NCBI RefSeq assembly: GCF_003086295.3
Contig: NW_027255456.1
Location: 62,001-126,000, forward strand
DNA from: Arachis hypogaea
Taxonomy: Eukaryota > Streptophyta > Magnoliopsida > Fabales > Fabaceae
Direction: 5' to 3'
Length of the DNA: 64,000 nucleotides
Shown here: positions 38,256 to 48,006 of the stretch, in pieces
Layout: each line of letters opens with the position of its first letter
Numbering within the stretch: position 1 is the stretch's first letter
Program-made: the position numbers and the translations under genes
Notes under the pieces: model-generated
Seen by the model: the letters and a program-made list of their open reading frames with translations, nothing else
The model's database searches: none
Told to the model about the DNA's origin: nothing

Positions 38256-40260
38256 CTTTAGGGTTTTTAGGGTTTTCAAGGGCTTTTTAGAAACCCTAAA
38301 AAACCCTAGAAAACACTAAAAACCAAAGAAAATCCTAAAAAAAAACTATAAAGCTTAAATCCTAAAAACCATCGAAAACCCTAAAATACCCAAGAAACTC
38401 TAGAAAATTCTAAAAAATCCTAAAAACACCAAAAAATCGTAAAAAACACTAAAAGTCCTAAAAACCCTAGAAAACCCAAAGAACCCTAAAAACCCAAAAA
38501 AAGAGCCTAGAAAATCCTAAAAAACCCTAAAAACCCTAGAAAATCCTAAAAAATCCTAAAAACCCTAGAAAACTCTAAAAAATCCTAAAAACACTAGAAA
38601 ACCCTAAAAAAATCCTAAGAAGCCTAAATAAACCCTACAAACCCTAGAAAACCCTTATAAACCCTAAAAATCATAGAAAACCCTAAAAAATCCTAAAAAC
38701 GTAAAAAATCAAAGAAAACCCAAAAAAACCCCTAAAAATCCTAAAAAACCTAAAAAACATAGAAATTCCTAAAAAGCCCTAAAAATCCTAGAAAACCATA
38801 AAAAAACTCTAAAAATCCTATCAAAGTCAAGAAAATCCAAAAAATCCCAAAAAATCATAGAAAATCCTAAAACCCTTAGAAAACCTTAAAAAACTCTAAA
38901 TACCCTAGAAAACCCAAAAAACCCTAAAATCCCTAGAAAACGCTAAAAATCCTAGAAATACTTAAAAAACCCTAAAAATCCTAAAAAACTCCAAAAACCC
39001 TAATAACCCTAAAAACCCCTAAAAAGTCTAGAAAACTATAAAAAAAACCCTAAAAACCCTAAAAAAACCCTAGAAATCCTAAAAAATCGTAAAAACCCTA
39101 GAAATTTTAGGGTTTTTCGATGTTTTTAGGATTTTTTACGGTTTTTTAGAGTTTTCTAGGGTGTTTTAGGGTTTTCTAGGGTTCTTTATGGTTTTTTTAG
39201 AGATTTTAGGATTTTTTAGGATTTTTAGGGTTTTGTAAGGTTTTTAGGGTTTTCTTGGGTTTTTAGGGTTTTTTAGGGATTTCTAGCATTTTTAAGGTTT
39301 TTAAGGTTTTCTAGGGTTTTACGGTATTTTAGGGATTTTTAGTGTTTTCTAAGGTTTTTAGGGTACTTTAGGATTTTCGAAAGGTTTTCTAAGGGATTTT
39401 TGGGTTTTCTGGGGATTTTCTTGGGTTTTTTAAAGGGATTTTAGGGTTTTTTTGGATTTTCTTGGGGTTTTTGCGTTTTCTGTGGTTTTTAGGAGTTTTT
39501 TAGGATTTTTAAAGTCTTTTAGGGTTTTCTTGTATTTTTTAGGGTTTTCTAGAGTTTTTTTAGGTTTTTAAGGTTTTTTAGGATTTTATAGTGTTTTTTG
39601 GGTTTTTTAAGGTTTTGTAGGATTTTTTAGGGTTTTCTAGGGTTTTTAGAGTTTTTTAGGATTTTTAGGTTTTTTAGGGTTTTCTAGGATTATTAGGGTT
39701 TTTTAGGGTTTTCTGGTGTTTTTAGGGGTTTTTTGGGTTAAAAACCCTAAAAAACCTTAAAACACTTTGAGAATCCTAAAAAATTCTAGAGAACCTTAAA
39801 ACACCCTAAAAATCATAGAAAATGCTAAAAAACCTTAAAAAATATAGAAAACACTAAAAAACTGTAAAAACCCTAAAAAAAAACCTAAAAACTATAAGAA
39901 ACTCTATAAAACCATAAAAAATAGAAAACCCTTAAAAAACCTAAAAACCATAAAAACCCTAGAAAACCCAAAAATCCCTGAAAACCATAGAAAATCCTAA
40001 AAAACTATAAAAAATCCTAGAAAACCCTAAAAAAAATCCTCAAAAACCTTAAAAACTCAAAAAACTCTAGAAAACCCTAAAAAACCTTAAAAAACCGTAG
40101 AAAATCCTAAAAAACCCTAAAAACCCTAGAAAATAATAAAAAAATCCTAAAAACCCTAGAAAACTCAAAAAATTTCTAAAAACCTTAGAAAAACCTAAAA
40201 AAACCCTAAAAACCCTAAAATATCCTAGAAAACCCTAAAAATACCCTAAAAGTACCCTAA
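38256..40260. repeat. Decayed telomere-like array edge
   Basis: A T/G-rich stretch of only ~35 bp begins exactly like a normal T block (TTTAGGGTTTTTAGGG) and then reverts abruptly to A/C-rich sequence at about 38291. It is followed by A-rich 38291-39105, T-rich 39106-39739 and A-rich 39740-40260. The internal landmarks of the 38-kb array are absent. The motif is the same type but strongly diverged, as expected at the non-homogenised edge of a satellite. Confidence 0.85.
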
Positions 40261-40261
40261 A

Positions 40262-40557
40262 AAATTTCTCATGTATATATGTATATATATGTTTATATGC
40301 TCTGTCCGATTTTAACTTTGCGAGCCGAGGTCAAGAGTCTTGTTATATGTGTCTTGAAACTCTCTTATCCTACTTCGTTATGTTAACACTTACGTGAGTG
40401 ACGAGCTGTTCTATATATAAACCTTCTTTAAAAAGGCTCCCAGATATAAATCTTTTTCAACTATATTCTATATATAATTTTACTTTTAGAGGTTGTAATA
40501 CCTCACCACCTCTATTTTATGACTTAAGAATAAAACTCTATGTGGTAGGGTGTTACA
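40262..40557 (-). mobile_element. Ty3/gypsy-like LTR fragment
   Basis: Read on the minus strand, the segment starts with TGTAACACCCTACCACA, followed by a short region ending GGTGAGGTATTACAACCTC. This style of LTR start is common in legume gypsy-type elements (from memory, not checked). The outer end at 40557 is sharp and joins the copia sequence. The candidate target duplication GTCAA (40558-40562) has no partner at the left end, where telomere-like DNA begins, so the LTR is probably truncated. Family assignment is tentative. Confidence 0.5.
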
Positions 40558-40839
40558 GTCAACATTGGGTGTATACTTGCTAAAGAAGGAACATGTTGGG
40601 ACAATTTACTATCAAAGGGTAACACTACTTCAATTTCAGAAATTGCTTGAGGAATCTGAGTCTAAGCTTTAAAATCCATTATTGTAATAGAGTGATGTGC
40701 AATTTCAGTATTGGTAGTATAGTTTTCTATATCGTTTAATGAATATTCTACAGAGGGATGTTGGAAAATCAAAGAAAAAGGGATATTAGTTTATGGTTGA
40801 ATAGAAGAAGAGGAATGGTTGCTATTAATGGGAGTCTTT

Positions 40840-41782
40840 CTATAATGGGACTAGTATTAGATAAAGCAATTTTATTAAAGAAAAAAGGAGATAAGAATTA
40901 TCATTCATAGAAATAACATCTCTAGATATGATTATTTTTCTATTTTGTCCAAACATTTGTATACTTTTTAGGTTACAGCATGACCAAAAAGGATATCGGG
41001 TTAGGATCTCAGCTCTATAGTTTATAATAACTATAAGACCTAATATTAGGAAAACAAAAACACCTAAACACACGCAAAAATGAATAATCAGGAAAATGAT
41101 GAAACAAGATTTTAAAAAGTAATTTGTGAAAAGTAATGATGGATGACATTTTATTGATATGATAAATAAAGGTAGAGAAGGCCTCATCCCAAAATTGATG
41201 GAGGTAAAGAAGCAGCAGCCAAGAGAGCAAATCCAGTTTTCATAATGTGTCTGTTTTCTCTTAGATAGATTATTTTGCTGTGGTGCATACGGACATCTTA
41301 ATCTATACACAATACCTTCATTCTTCAAAAATTCGATAAAAGTATTTGATAAATACTCTTTTCATTATCTATTTGAAGAGATTTAATGGAATATCCAAGT
41401 TGCTTTTCCATATATAACTTGTATTATTTGAAAACATGAAAGACTTGGAATTTATTTGTAAGTAAATGGTAGTATATTTAAAAAACACATCTACTAAAGA
41501 TACATAGTATCTATAAGTATAACCATTATGAGATATAATAGGGGTAAGTCTCCACACATTAGAAACAACCAGAGATAGGGGAGCATCATAAGAATGAATA
41601 GAAGGAGAGTATGAAAGCCTATGTGATTTAGCCATGCAGTAGAATTTACAAACATTGAATGAAGGAGTAGTATTATTCCTAGGTAAACCAAATTTAGACA
41701 CAATAGTTTTTACAATAGCATGAGTAAGATGGTCAAATCTTCGATGATATACATCTAAGGAAGCACAACTAACAACAAACAC
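40840..41782 (-). pseudogene. Copia GAG-pre-integrase and integrase remnant
   Basis: Two frames cover the domain. At 41369-41782 the motif YHRRFDHLTHAIVKTIVSKF and a CKFYCMAKSHRL segment form the HHCC zinc-binding region, followed by ISHNGYTYRYYVSLVDVF from the integrase core. At 40840-41328 the segments GIVYRLRCPYAPQQNN and NFGMRP continue integrase, and VFRCFCFPNIRSYSYYKL plus IIISRDV match the conserved region after it. Frame breaks occur near 41370 and inside both parts. Confidence 0.85.
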
Positions 41783-42064
41783 AGCATTTTAATTGGAGAA
41801 GAAATAGATTTTAGAATATTAACACGTTCAAACTTGTACATTCTTTTAACAGCTTTGTCTCTCAGAGAAGAACGTCCTTAGTAGCCTGTGATTTAACAAA
41901 GCACTCATTAGGCCAAAAAGAGAAATAAACTTTGTTGTCCCTTGCAAATATGAAAACACTAATTAAATTTTGAGTAATTGATAGAACTAGCAGCAAATCA
42001 TATAATTTATATTTTCTATGAGTAGGTAAACATTATAAATAAGAATTGTCAACATTTTCTATTG

Positions 42065-42262
42065 TCATACCTGATCCATTTTCAGCTTATACTTGTTCTT
42101 GACCTTGATATTCAAAGGATTATTGCAATTGGTTGAATTAGGTGTGTATTGATGAGTTACACTTGAATGAACATACCATGAAGAATCTATCATAATAGAA
42201 GGTGTTGCAATAATGGCTTTTGGATTATGAAAAGATGGAGGAGGTGAAAGAACAGTGTACAT
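42065..42262 (-). pseudogene. Copia aspartic protease remnant
   Basis: The translation contains SSWYVHSSVTHQYTPNS, aligning with the WYxDSGASxHxTP protease start of copia elements. The catalytic Asp-Ser-Gly triad reads Val-His-Ser here, so the active site is lost. The spacing downstream of the zinc knuckle is normal for copia. Confidence 0.65.
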
Positions 42263-42298
42263 GGAAGTGAAGGAAACACTTTGCTAAGCATGTTGGAA

Positions 42299-42362
42299 TC
42301 CTTGATCAAACCTGAAATAGCAATAGCTAGCAACAAGGCCAAATTTGCCACAAATTTAGCAT
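42299..42362 (-). pseudogene. Gag CCHC zinc-knuckle remnant
   Basis: On the minus strand this reads C-stop-ICGKFGLVASYC followed by YFRFDQ, matching the copia CX2CX4HX4C nucleocapsid motif. The second position has become a stop codon (TAA, probably from CAA) and the histidine is replaced by leucine, so the zinc site is destroyed. Confidence 0.75.
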
Positions 42363-42954
42363 TGAGGTGTGGTATTGGAGTTCTAATTGTTTCTTCCTCA
42401 GCTCCACAAAAATTTCTAACTCCACGCCTTCTTCTACCAAAGGTGCACAACTAAAAATGTTGTTGTCGTTATTGCCTCTACCAGAATTATAAGAGAAGGA
42501 AGGTTCTGAATTCTTGAGATTTAAGTTAGAGGATTGAGTAAAATTAACCTGAACCATTGAAAATTATGGTTTCTTAAATCTTTCAATTATGTCATCTTGA
42601 GCCATAAGCAAAGCTTCAAGATCAGGGATAAAGGATCTTTCATTGTGAACATAATAATGAAGGGATGATAATCTTCATTCAAACCATCTAAGATAACATT
42701 GGTATAATCTAAGTTTGTGAGTGGTGATAATCTGAGGTAGATGCCAATTTCTTGACTGATTTCAATTGCAATTACAATTGTCTAATTTGATCTTTGGTAT
42801 GAGAGGCAAATTAAGTGGGAATTCTGTTCCATATTTCATGAACAAAGTGACATCTAATAACTCTATACTTGAAAGACTCATCCATCGAAATAAAGAACCA
42901 TGATGTGATATTATAGCCATTACCTCTCTAATCTTTATATTTCTTTGATTTTGT

Positions 42955-43203
42955 TTATGATGTCTGATCTAAATTGCTCTCAAATTTTGGAGGGATTTTC
43001 TCTTTTTTATGATGATGTTGAAGTTGTTGTCCACATATAGAGAGAGTAGCTTGATGGTGCCAAGTAAAAACGTTTATTTCTGTGAGTTTATCAGCTACAG
43101 AATCATTGAAAGATTTGTTGATTTGGTTGATAATGCTTAAAAGAAGTTGTGTAGATAAAGGTGGATTTTCCACTACTAAAACTGGAGTATTATTGTTAGT
43201 CAT
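42955..43203 (-). pseudogene. Copia Gag N-terminal fragment
   Basis: An 82-residue open stretch starting with ATG, 14 bp downstream of the primer binding site. It contains PLSTQLLLSIINQI and the motif LTEINVFTWHHQA, which fits the copia Gag signature (LxxxNFxxWRxQ). It runs into a stop at 42955, and Gag-like sequence continues downstream in other frames, so this is the first piece of a broken Gag rather than a gene. Confidence 0.75.
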
Positions 43204-43217
43204 AGATCATAACCTCA

Positions 43218-43230
43218 GCTCTGGATACCA
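43218..43230 (-). other. Copia primer binding site (tRNA-Met type)
   Basis: The minus strand reads TGGTATCCAGAGC, the usual plant TGGTATCAGAGC initiator-Met tRNA site with one extra C. It sits 14 bp upstream of the Gag ATG and directly after the putative 5' LTR. Confidence 0.75.
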
Positions 43231-43250
43231 TAAAGAAATGAGGGACTTGT

Positions 43251-43320
43251 GTTTAATGGAATCAAATTGAAAGTAAAGATGATGGATCGTATTTAATAGA
43301 ATCAGATTGAGAGTGAAGAG
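43251..43320. repeat. 40-bp tandem duplication in the LTR
   Basis: TTTAATGGAATCAAATTGA (from 43252) is repeated as TTTAATAGAATCAGATTGA (from 43292) with a 40-bp step and several A/G differences. It directly borders the GA microsatellite. Confidence 0.75.
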
Positions 43321-43351
43321 AGAGAGAGAGAGAGGGAGGGAGGGAGAGAGG

Positions 43352-43388
<37 letters not shown>
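43315..43388. repeat. (GA)n microsatellite
   Basis: About 74 bp of GA with interspersed GGGA variants, on the plus strand, inside the copia LTR transcribed region. On the element's own strand it is a CT tract. Confidence 0.95.
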
Positions 43389-43540
43389 CTAAATGTTACT
43401 CAATAATGTGATTACAAGAAATGTATATATAATTTTGTATAAGCCAACATATATAGCAACAACAAGAGCCTTCTCTTATAACTAACTAGGTAACTTCTAT
43501 AACAAGAAACATAACTTCCTCACAAACTAGTTAGTTATAC

Positions 43541-44250
43541 GAGTAAACATCCAACGCTGTTCTTGTCCATTTTTACGAAGGACAAAGCGATTCCTGTCCA
43601 AAAAAAATGGACACTTCGATCCTCAACCTTTTTATTTTGGGACAATACAATTCTTCTGTTAAAAAATCTATTAAATAATAACAAAAATTAGTTTTGTGGG
43701 GGATTTTATTTATATTTTGTGGGGTTTTTAAACCTCTACAAACTATTAATAAGTTTGTTTTTGAAAAATTCCTTCACCAATGGTGGTTAAGTGAAGAAAA
43801 ACCATTGATGAAAATGATGTTGCAAAAAAAAGTAATTGTAGTACCTTTTAAAGGAAAAAAATAATATCGAATAAGAAATGAAAGAAGAGGACTTTAATAT
43901 CGATAATATTGGTATTGGTAATGATGACGGTAGAGGAGATAATGATGATGATAAAGTACAGTTACACAATAAAAATAATAGAGGTAGGAGTGATAATAAT
44001 GAGGATGAAAAATGTAGTGGTAGTAATTGATTATATTGTTGAAAATTTTTTTTGTGTAAATTTAAAACCCCCGCAAAATACAAATAAAACCCCCACAAAA
44101 TTAAGTTTTGTTATTATTTAACAATTTTTTTAACAGAGGGATCGTATTGTCCCAAAATAAAAAGATTGAGGATCAAAGTGTCCTTTTTTTTGGACAGGAA
44201 TCGCTTTGTCCTTCGTGAAAATGGACAAAAACTGGATTGGATCTTTACTC
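43541..44250. mobile_element. Non-autonomous MULE-type element, 710 bp
   Basis: Long terminal inverted repeats of about 190 bp (43541-43735 and 44055-44250), both starting GAGTAAA and sharing, for example, ACGAAGGACAAAGCGATTCC. The flanks carry 9-bp target duplications, TAGTTATAC on the left (43532-43540) and TAATTATAC on the right (44251-44259), with one difference. The 9-bp duplication plus long TIRs is the Mutator-like signature. The internal ~320 bp holds GAT/ATG-rich simple sequence and no transposase. It sits inside the copia 5' LTR, so it is the younger insertion. Confidence 0.85.
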
Positions 44251-44259
44251 TAATTATAC

Positions 44260-45099
44260 ACACTCTATTAATCTCGGATATGAAATTACTAATTTACCCA
44301 AATTTATATAAATACATAAATCTATTTTTTGAATTTAGTAATCCTAATTCATGTCTCTAATTCGAATTTCTCTTCGTTCTTCTAGATTTTCACTCATACC
44401 TAAACTTGATTTATCTCTTTCTCTCTCTTTCTTTGCCTCTCAAGTCCATTACTACATCTCCTAATCTTGCTCCAAAAAATTATATTGAAAGGTATTTTTA
44501 TGTTGTTTTGTTTTATTTTATTTTCATAATAAATATTTTTTAATTTTGCTCTATTATGTTTAATTGATTATGTTATGATGATTATATTATGTCTCTTTTT
44601 TGTTAATTTTTTTAAAAAAATTTCAAAAAATATTTATAGATATTTGTAGATAACTACTTTTATTTAGAGAAAATTGAATAGAAACTTGTGAAAAAAATAT
44701 TAAAATGACAAGAGATAATTTTTTTAAACAAGCATGAGGGGCAGAAAAGGGATACCCATCATATTCTCACTGTACCTATTACCATGTCTAACTAGCAACA
44801 GAGATCCAACACGAGCTAATTTGAGAAGAAACGCGTGAACTTTATCCAAATTAGATCTTAAGGTAATGAACCTAGGTTAGATTTGAGATCCTAATATTGG
44901 ACTTAGGTTAATCCTACTTGCTTGAGGTATTAAGTTAATCTTACTTGTTTGGGATATAACAAATACAATATTACTAAACATTATAATTATAACCATTTAG
45001 TATTATAAAAGTTGGATATATTTATAAAAAAATTTTAATTCAAATTACAAAACATTTTCAATGAACTATTTCCTTTTTCTTAGTTTTAAATATTATTTA

Positions 45100-45100
<1 letters not shown>
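44260..45100. other. AT-rich spacer, nothing recognised
   Basis: There is no supported gene. It holds a pyrimidine tract (CTCTTTCTCTCTCTTTC near 44416), a stretch near 44730-44830 of more balanced composition that may be old transposon sequence, and a local direct repeat (TTAGGTTAATCCTACTTG near 44907 and TTAAGTTAATCTTACTTG near 44933). Short open frames here have no recognisable similarity. Confidence 0.6.

Positions 45101-45173
<73 letters not shown>
45101..45173. repeat. (TAA)24 microsatellite
   Basis: Uninterrupted TAA repeats over 73 bp, probably highly length-variable. An apparent poly-isoleucine reading across it is an artefact. Confidence 0.98.
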
Positions 45174-45295
45174 TCACATTCACATAATTAAAATAGATCA
45201 TATTAATATATACATGATGTTACATATATTTAGAACTATGTACGAAAAATATTTTTTTTGATATTTATGTAATGACTAATAAATAATTTTATATA

Positions 45296-46143
45296 CAGTG
45301 GCGGAGTTTCAAAGAAATTTTTGGAGGGGCCAACAAATTTAACAAAAATAATTAAAAATTATATAATAATATTATATTAAAAAAATTTGTAAATATAATT
45401 AGTTTTTAAATTTGTTATTAATACGTGCAACTATATATAATTAAGGTTAACTAAAAAATTAAAGCTGATTTTGGTTAACTAAAAATTTGGTTTAAGTTAA
45501 TAAACCAAACTGATTTTAAATGATAAAATTAGTTATTAATTGATTATAAAATTAATACATTAGTTTTAAAAGTAAACATTAAATTTTAAAAAAGAATAGG
45601 TTTTTTTTTTAAAAAAAACTAATTTTTGCACATAAAAAAATTTTTAATCTAAAAACTAATTTTTTTTGAAAAAACTAATTTTCAAAAGTCTCAGAACTAG
45701 TTATCTTTATTGTTATTTCTATTACAATCAAATAATATATTGCACTAAAATAAAATTTTTAACTTTCTAATAAAATAAAATATCAAAATCTATTAATGTA
45801 TATAGTGCTAATACTACAATGACATGTAGTTTGCAATGTTGATTTAAAAAATAAAATAATGACTATTTATTAGCATGTAGGATAATACTAGTTATACACT
45901 TATACTACAGTTTTTAGTGTTCTAAAAATAAAATACTATATAAAAATGTATGAGACTATCAGCCAAGTATCACACAAAAATAAAAAGTTAAATGAATGAT
46001 AAACACAGATACATAAGATGAAAAGATGTGAACTTAACCATCTGAGCTAACCTTATTTTATGTGAAGAAGAAATACTAATTTTTTTACAAAATCTTCTGC
46101 GGGAAGGCCATGGCCCCATTGCCCTAACAAAGCTCCGCCATTG
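45296..46143. mobile_element. Non-autonomous hAT-type element, 848 bp
   Basis: The ends are CAGTGGCGGAG (45296-45306) and its near-complement CTCCGCCATTG (46133-46143), one mismatch in 11 bp. They are flanked by 8-bp target duplications TTTATATA (45288-45295) and TTTATATG (46144-46151). The 8-bp duplication with a CAGNG terminus fits the hAT superfamily. The interior is AT-rich with no transposase. GGGGCC-rich sequence next to both ends extends the subterminal symmetry. Confidence 0.75.
46033..46050 (-). promoter_or_regulatory. tRNA-like A-box inside the hAT element
   Basis: The minus strand contains TTAGCTCAGATGGTTAAG, fitting the tRNA/pol III A-box consensus TRGYNNARNGG. No convincing B-box (GGTTCGANTCC) follows, so it is probably a remnant of a tRNA-derived insertion rather than a working promoter. 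Confidence 0.45.
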
Positions 46144-46151
46144 TTTATATG

Positions 46152-46345
46152 TAAATCATCTAATTTTTATAATATATGATTTATTGTATAAATTTTTTTG
46201 TATAAATATATTAAAAAATAAGATATTATTTATAATATTATTTTCTATATAAAATAAGCAACTTAAGTTATTATCTCGAATAGAAAGAATAATAGTACTA
46301 ATAGCTTTTTACTTAATAGTATTGAAAAAATATATGAATGCAGTA
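46152..46345. other. AT-rich spacer between hAT and foldback elements
   Basis: Very AT-rich with no recognised feature. Confidence 0.6.
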
Positions 46346-46354
46346 AAAAAAATA

Positions 46355-47321
46355 GAGAAAATTCAACTCCCCTCCCCTATGAGATGCTAAAATGATACTC
46401 CCCTCCCCTCTATTTTATAAATGTACATTTTCCTCCCTTCTAACTTTTAAAAAACCTCATTTTTAATCCATTTTAAACTTTTTGTGTTAACTAATGTTAA
46501 CTTTATCCATTTTTTAAGAAAAAAAAAATTATTTTTTAAAAAAATATTCATTAGCAAAAATTTTATTTTTTATTATTAAATTTTGCTTAATAAAATATTC
46601 TTTAATAAATTATTTTTTTATTGATTAAATTATATTTTTAAAAAATTTAATAATTATGTTATTTTTTTAAATACTCTTTAATAATTGTTTAATTATTAAA
46701 TTATAATTTTACCAAAATTTTTGTTAACAATTTGTTTATATTTTACTATTAATTTTTCGATATCTATATATTATTTTAACATTAAATAAAAAATTTTAGT
46801 AAGATTATTTTTCAATATCAATAAATATTAATTGTTATACATATTACCAGTGGTAAGATTTTTTTATTTAATATTAAAATAATATATATTAATATAAAAA
46901 AAATTAATAGTAAATATAAAAATAATTGTTAACAAAAATTTTAGTAAAATCATAATTTAATAATTAAAAAATTATTGAAAAATAGGTATCTTAGAAAAAA
47001 ATAATTTAATTATTAATTTTTTTGAAAATATTTCATTAAAAATACAATTTAATTAATAAAAGAATAATTTATTAAATGATATTTTGGTAAGCAAAATTTA
47101 ATGATAAAAAATAAAATTTTTGTTAATGGATATTTTTTCAAAAAATAATTTTTTTTTTCATAAAAAATGGATAAAGTTAACATTATTAACACAAAAAAAT
47201 TAAAATAGATTAAAGAGGAGGTTTTTTAAAAGTTAGAAGGGAGGAAAATGTATATTTATAAAATAGAGGAGAGGGGAGTGACATTTTAGCATCTCGCAGG
47301 GGAGGGGAGTGGCATTTTCTT
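46355..47321. mobile_element. Foldback-type element, 967 bp
   Basis: Almost the whole element is an inverted repeat: left arm 46355-46792 and right arm about 46860-47321, with a ~65-bp centre. The outer ends carry ACTCCCCTCCCCT on the left and its complement on the right, giving a GC-rich tip on a very AT-rich body. Both flanks have AAAAAAATA (46346-46354 and 47322-47330), an exact 9-bp target duplication, although in low-complexity sequence. This suggests a MULE-type foldback element. It has no coding capacity. Confidence 0.8.
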
Positions 47322-47592
47322 AAAAAAATAATAATAAAAATTATTAATTAAGTTATTTACATAATAAAAAATTAAATAAATTTTTAATTAACAAAAAATA
47401 AAATTGTTATTACCACGTACTATAAATTTTACAAAAAAGATTTAGATAATAAATTAACTCTTAATAAATTATATATCAAATATTATTATTTACTATCAAA
47501 ATTACATATTATTAATTATTTTAAAATAAATTAATTCATATTGATACCAAATAATATTTATTTAAAATTTTTAATTTAAATTTCCATTGGAG

Positions 47593-47641
47593 ACACGGAA
47601 AATGAAACTTTTTTTTTGGTGGCTACACGGAAAATGAAACT
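47593..47641 (-). mobile_element. Possible ultra-truncated retroposon with 17-bp target duplication
   Basis: ACACGGAAAATGAAACT occurs exactly at 47593-47609 and 47625-47641. The 15 bp between (T-run then GGTGGC) read on the minus strand as GCCACC followed by an A-run. A long exact duplication around a poly-A-ended scrap is what a severely 5'-truncated LINE or SINE insertion leaves. A simple slippage duplication is the alternative. Confidence 0.4.
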
Positions 47642-47676
47642 AGTTATAATTAAAATGCATCCAAACAAAAATAAAT

Positions 47677-47683
47677 ATAAATG
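47677..47683 (+). promoter_or_regulatory. Candidate TATA box for the NPSN13-like gene
   Basis: TATAAAT lies about 60 bp upstream of the pyrimidine-rich leader that begins near 47740. In such AT-rich DNA this match is weak, and no other core element supports it. Confidence 0.25.
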
Positions 47684-47903
47684 TAATTAAATACAATTAA
47701 TTATTTGTTAGCAGAAAAACAACTGTATTCTGTTCTCCAAAACTCCCCTTTTGGCCTTTTCTGTTCCCGGTGCTCTTGCTTCCCTCTATTTCCTTCTGAA
47801 TGCTATTTCAATTGAAACCTAATCTGCCACTTTCTCATTCTCCTTGCACTCTCCATTCCTTCACTTCCCCTCTCTCTGATTCTCGCGGCAAAATCAACTG
47901 ATA

Positions 47904-47942
47904 ATGCATCTTGCGCAAAGACTTGCCAAATCGACAATCTAG
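47904..47942 (+). CDS. Upstream ORF in the NPSN13 leader (12 codons)
   Basis: ATG to TAG, encoding MHLAQRLAKSTI, about 65 bp before the main ATG and inside the presumed 5' leader. It could reduce translation of the main frame if the gene were transcribed. There is no evidence that the peptide itself matters. Confidence 0.35.
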   Translation: MHLAQRLAKSTI

Positions 47943-47947
47943 GGTTT
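47940..47947 (-). promoter_or_regulatory. Telo-box in the NPSN13 5' region
   Basis: TAGGGTTT on the plus strand (AAACCCTA on the minus strand) is the plant telo-box, common near transcription starts of housekeeping genes and a known target of telomere-repeat-binding Myb proteins. It overlaps the end of the upstream ORF. Confidence 0.5.
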
Positions 47948-48006
47948 CCTCCAGAAAATTCGGTTCTCGCCGGGGTTTTGCGGAGGAGACGCAGTCGCCG
48001 GCAGCA

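Larger units (their letters stand above)
40563..43203 (-). pseudogene. Decayed Ty1/copia gag-pol
   Basis: A reverse-oriented copia polyprotein broken by many stops and frameshifts. In order on the minus strand it has a Gag start, a CCHC zinc-knuckle remnant, a protease remnant, a GAG-pre-integrase zinc domain, an integrase core, and the variable linker after integrase, ending in an IHPM-like motif just before the gypsy-like LTR. Reverse transcriptase, RNase H and the 3' LTR are absent, so about half of a normal copia pol is missing. A tRNA-Met-type primer site and a 5' LTR lie immediately upstream. It cannot encode functional protein. The family is clear; the lineage is not determined. Confidence 0.85.
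43231..43540 (-). mobile_element. Copia 5' LTR, nearly complete
   Basis: This region lies between the primer binding site and the MULE insertion. On the minus strand it begins with GTATAACTAACTAG, has an AT-rich middle with TATATATAC, and ends with a long CT tract, a layout usual for small copia LTRs. The MULE has landed a few bases inside its outer end: joining the flanks would give a TGTGTATAAC-like LTR start. No second LTR is visible in the window. Confidence 0.6.

Noticed and set aside
1..40260. True chromosome end or simple telomere fusion
   Set aside because: Perfect TTTAGGG tandem runs are absent, the motif is expanded to 9-10 bp, and there are about 37 polarity switches rather than one. 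A single end-to-end fusion cannot explain it.
40398..40583. 61-codon open frame MTSCSIYKPSLKRL
   Set aside because: It lies within the gypsy-like LTR and crosses its boundary into copia sequence, so it is a chance frame.
43787..44121. Open frames inside the MULE-type element on both strands
   Set aside because: They consist of simple-sequence reading (GAT/ATG-rich interior) plus TIR sequence. They have no transposase similarity.
43541..44250. Reading the long inverted repeats as part of the copia LTR
   Set aside because: The 9-bp flanking duplication and the exact G...C ends define a separate element inserted into the LTR.
45061..45261. 66-codon open frame with poly-isoleucine
   Set aside because: It is created by the (TAA)24 microsatellite (ATA/ATT reading) and has no other support.
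46033..46050. Functional tRNA gene on the minus strand
   Set aside because: Only an A-box-like segment is present. There is no B-box, anticodon stem or acceptor pairing.
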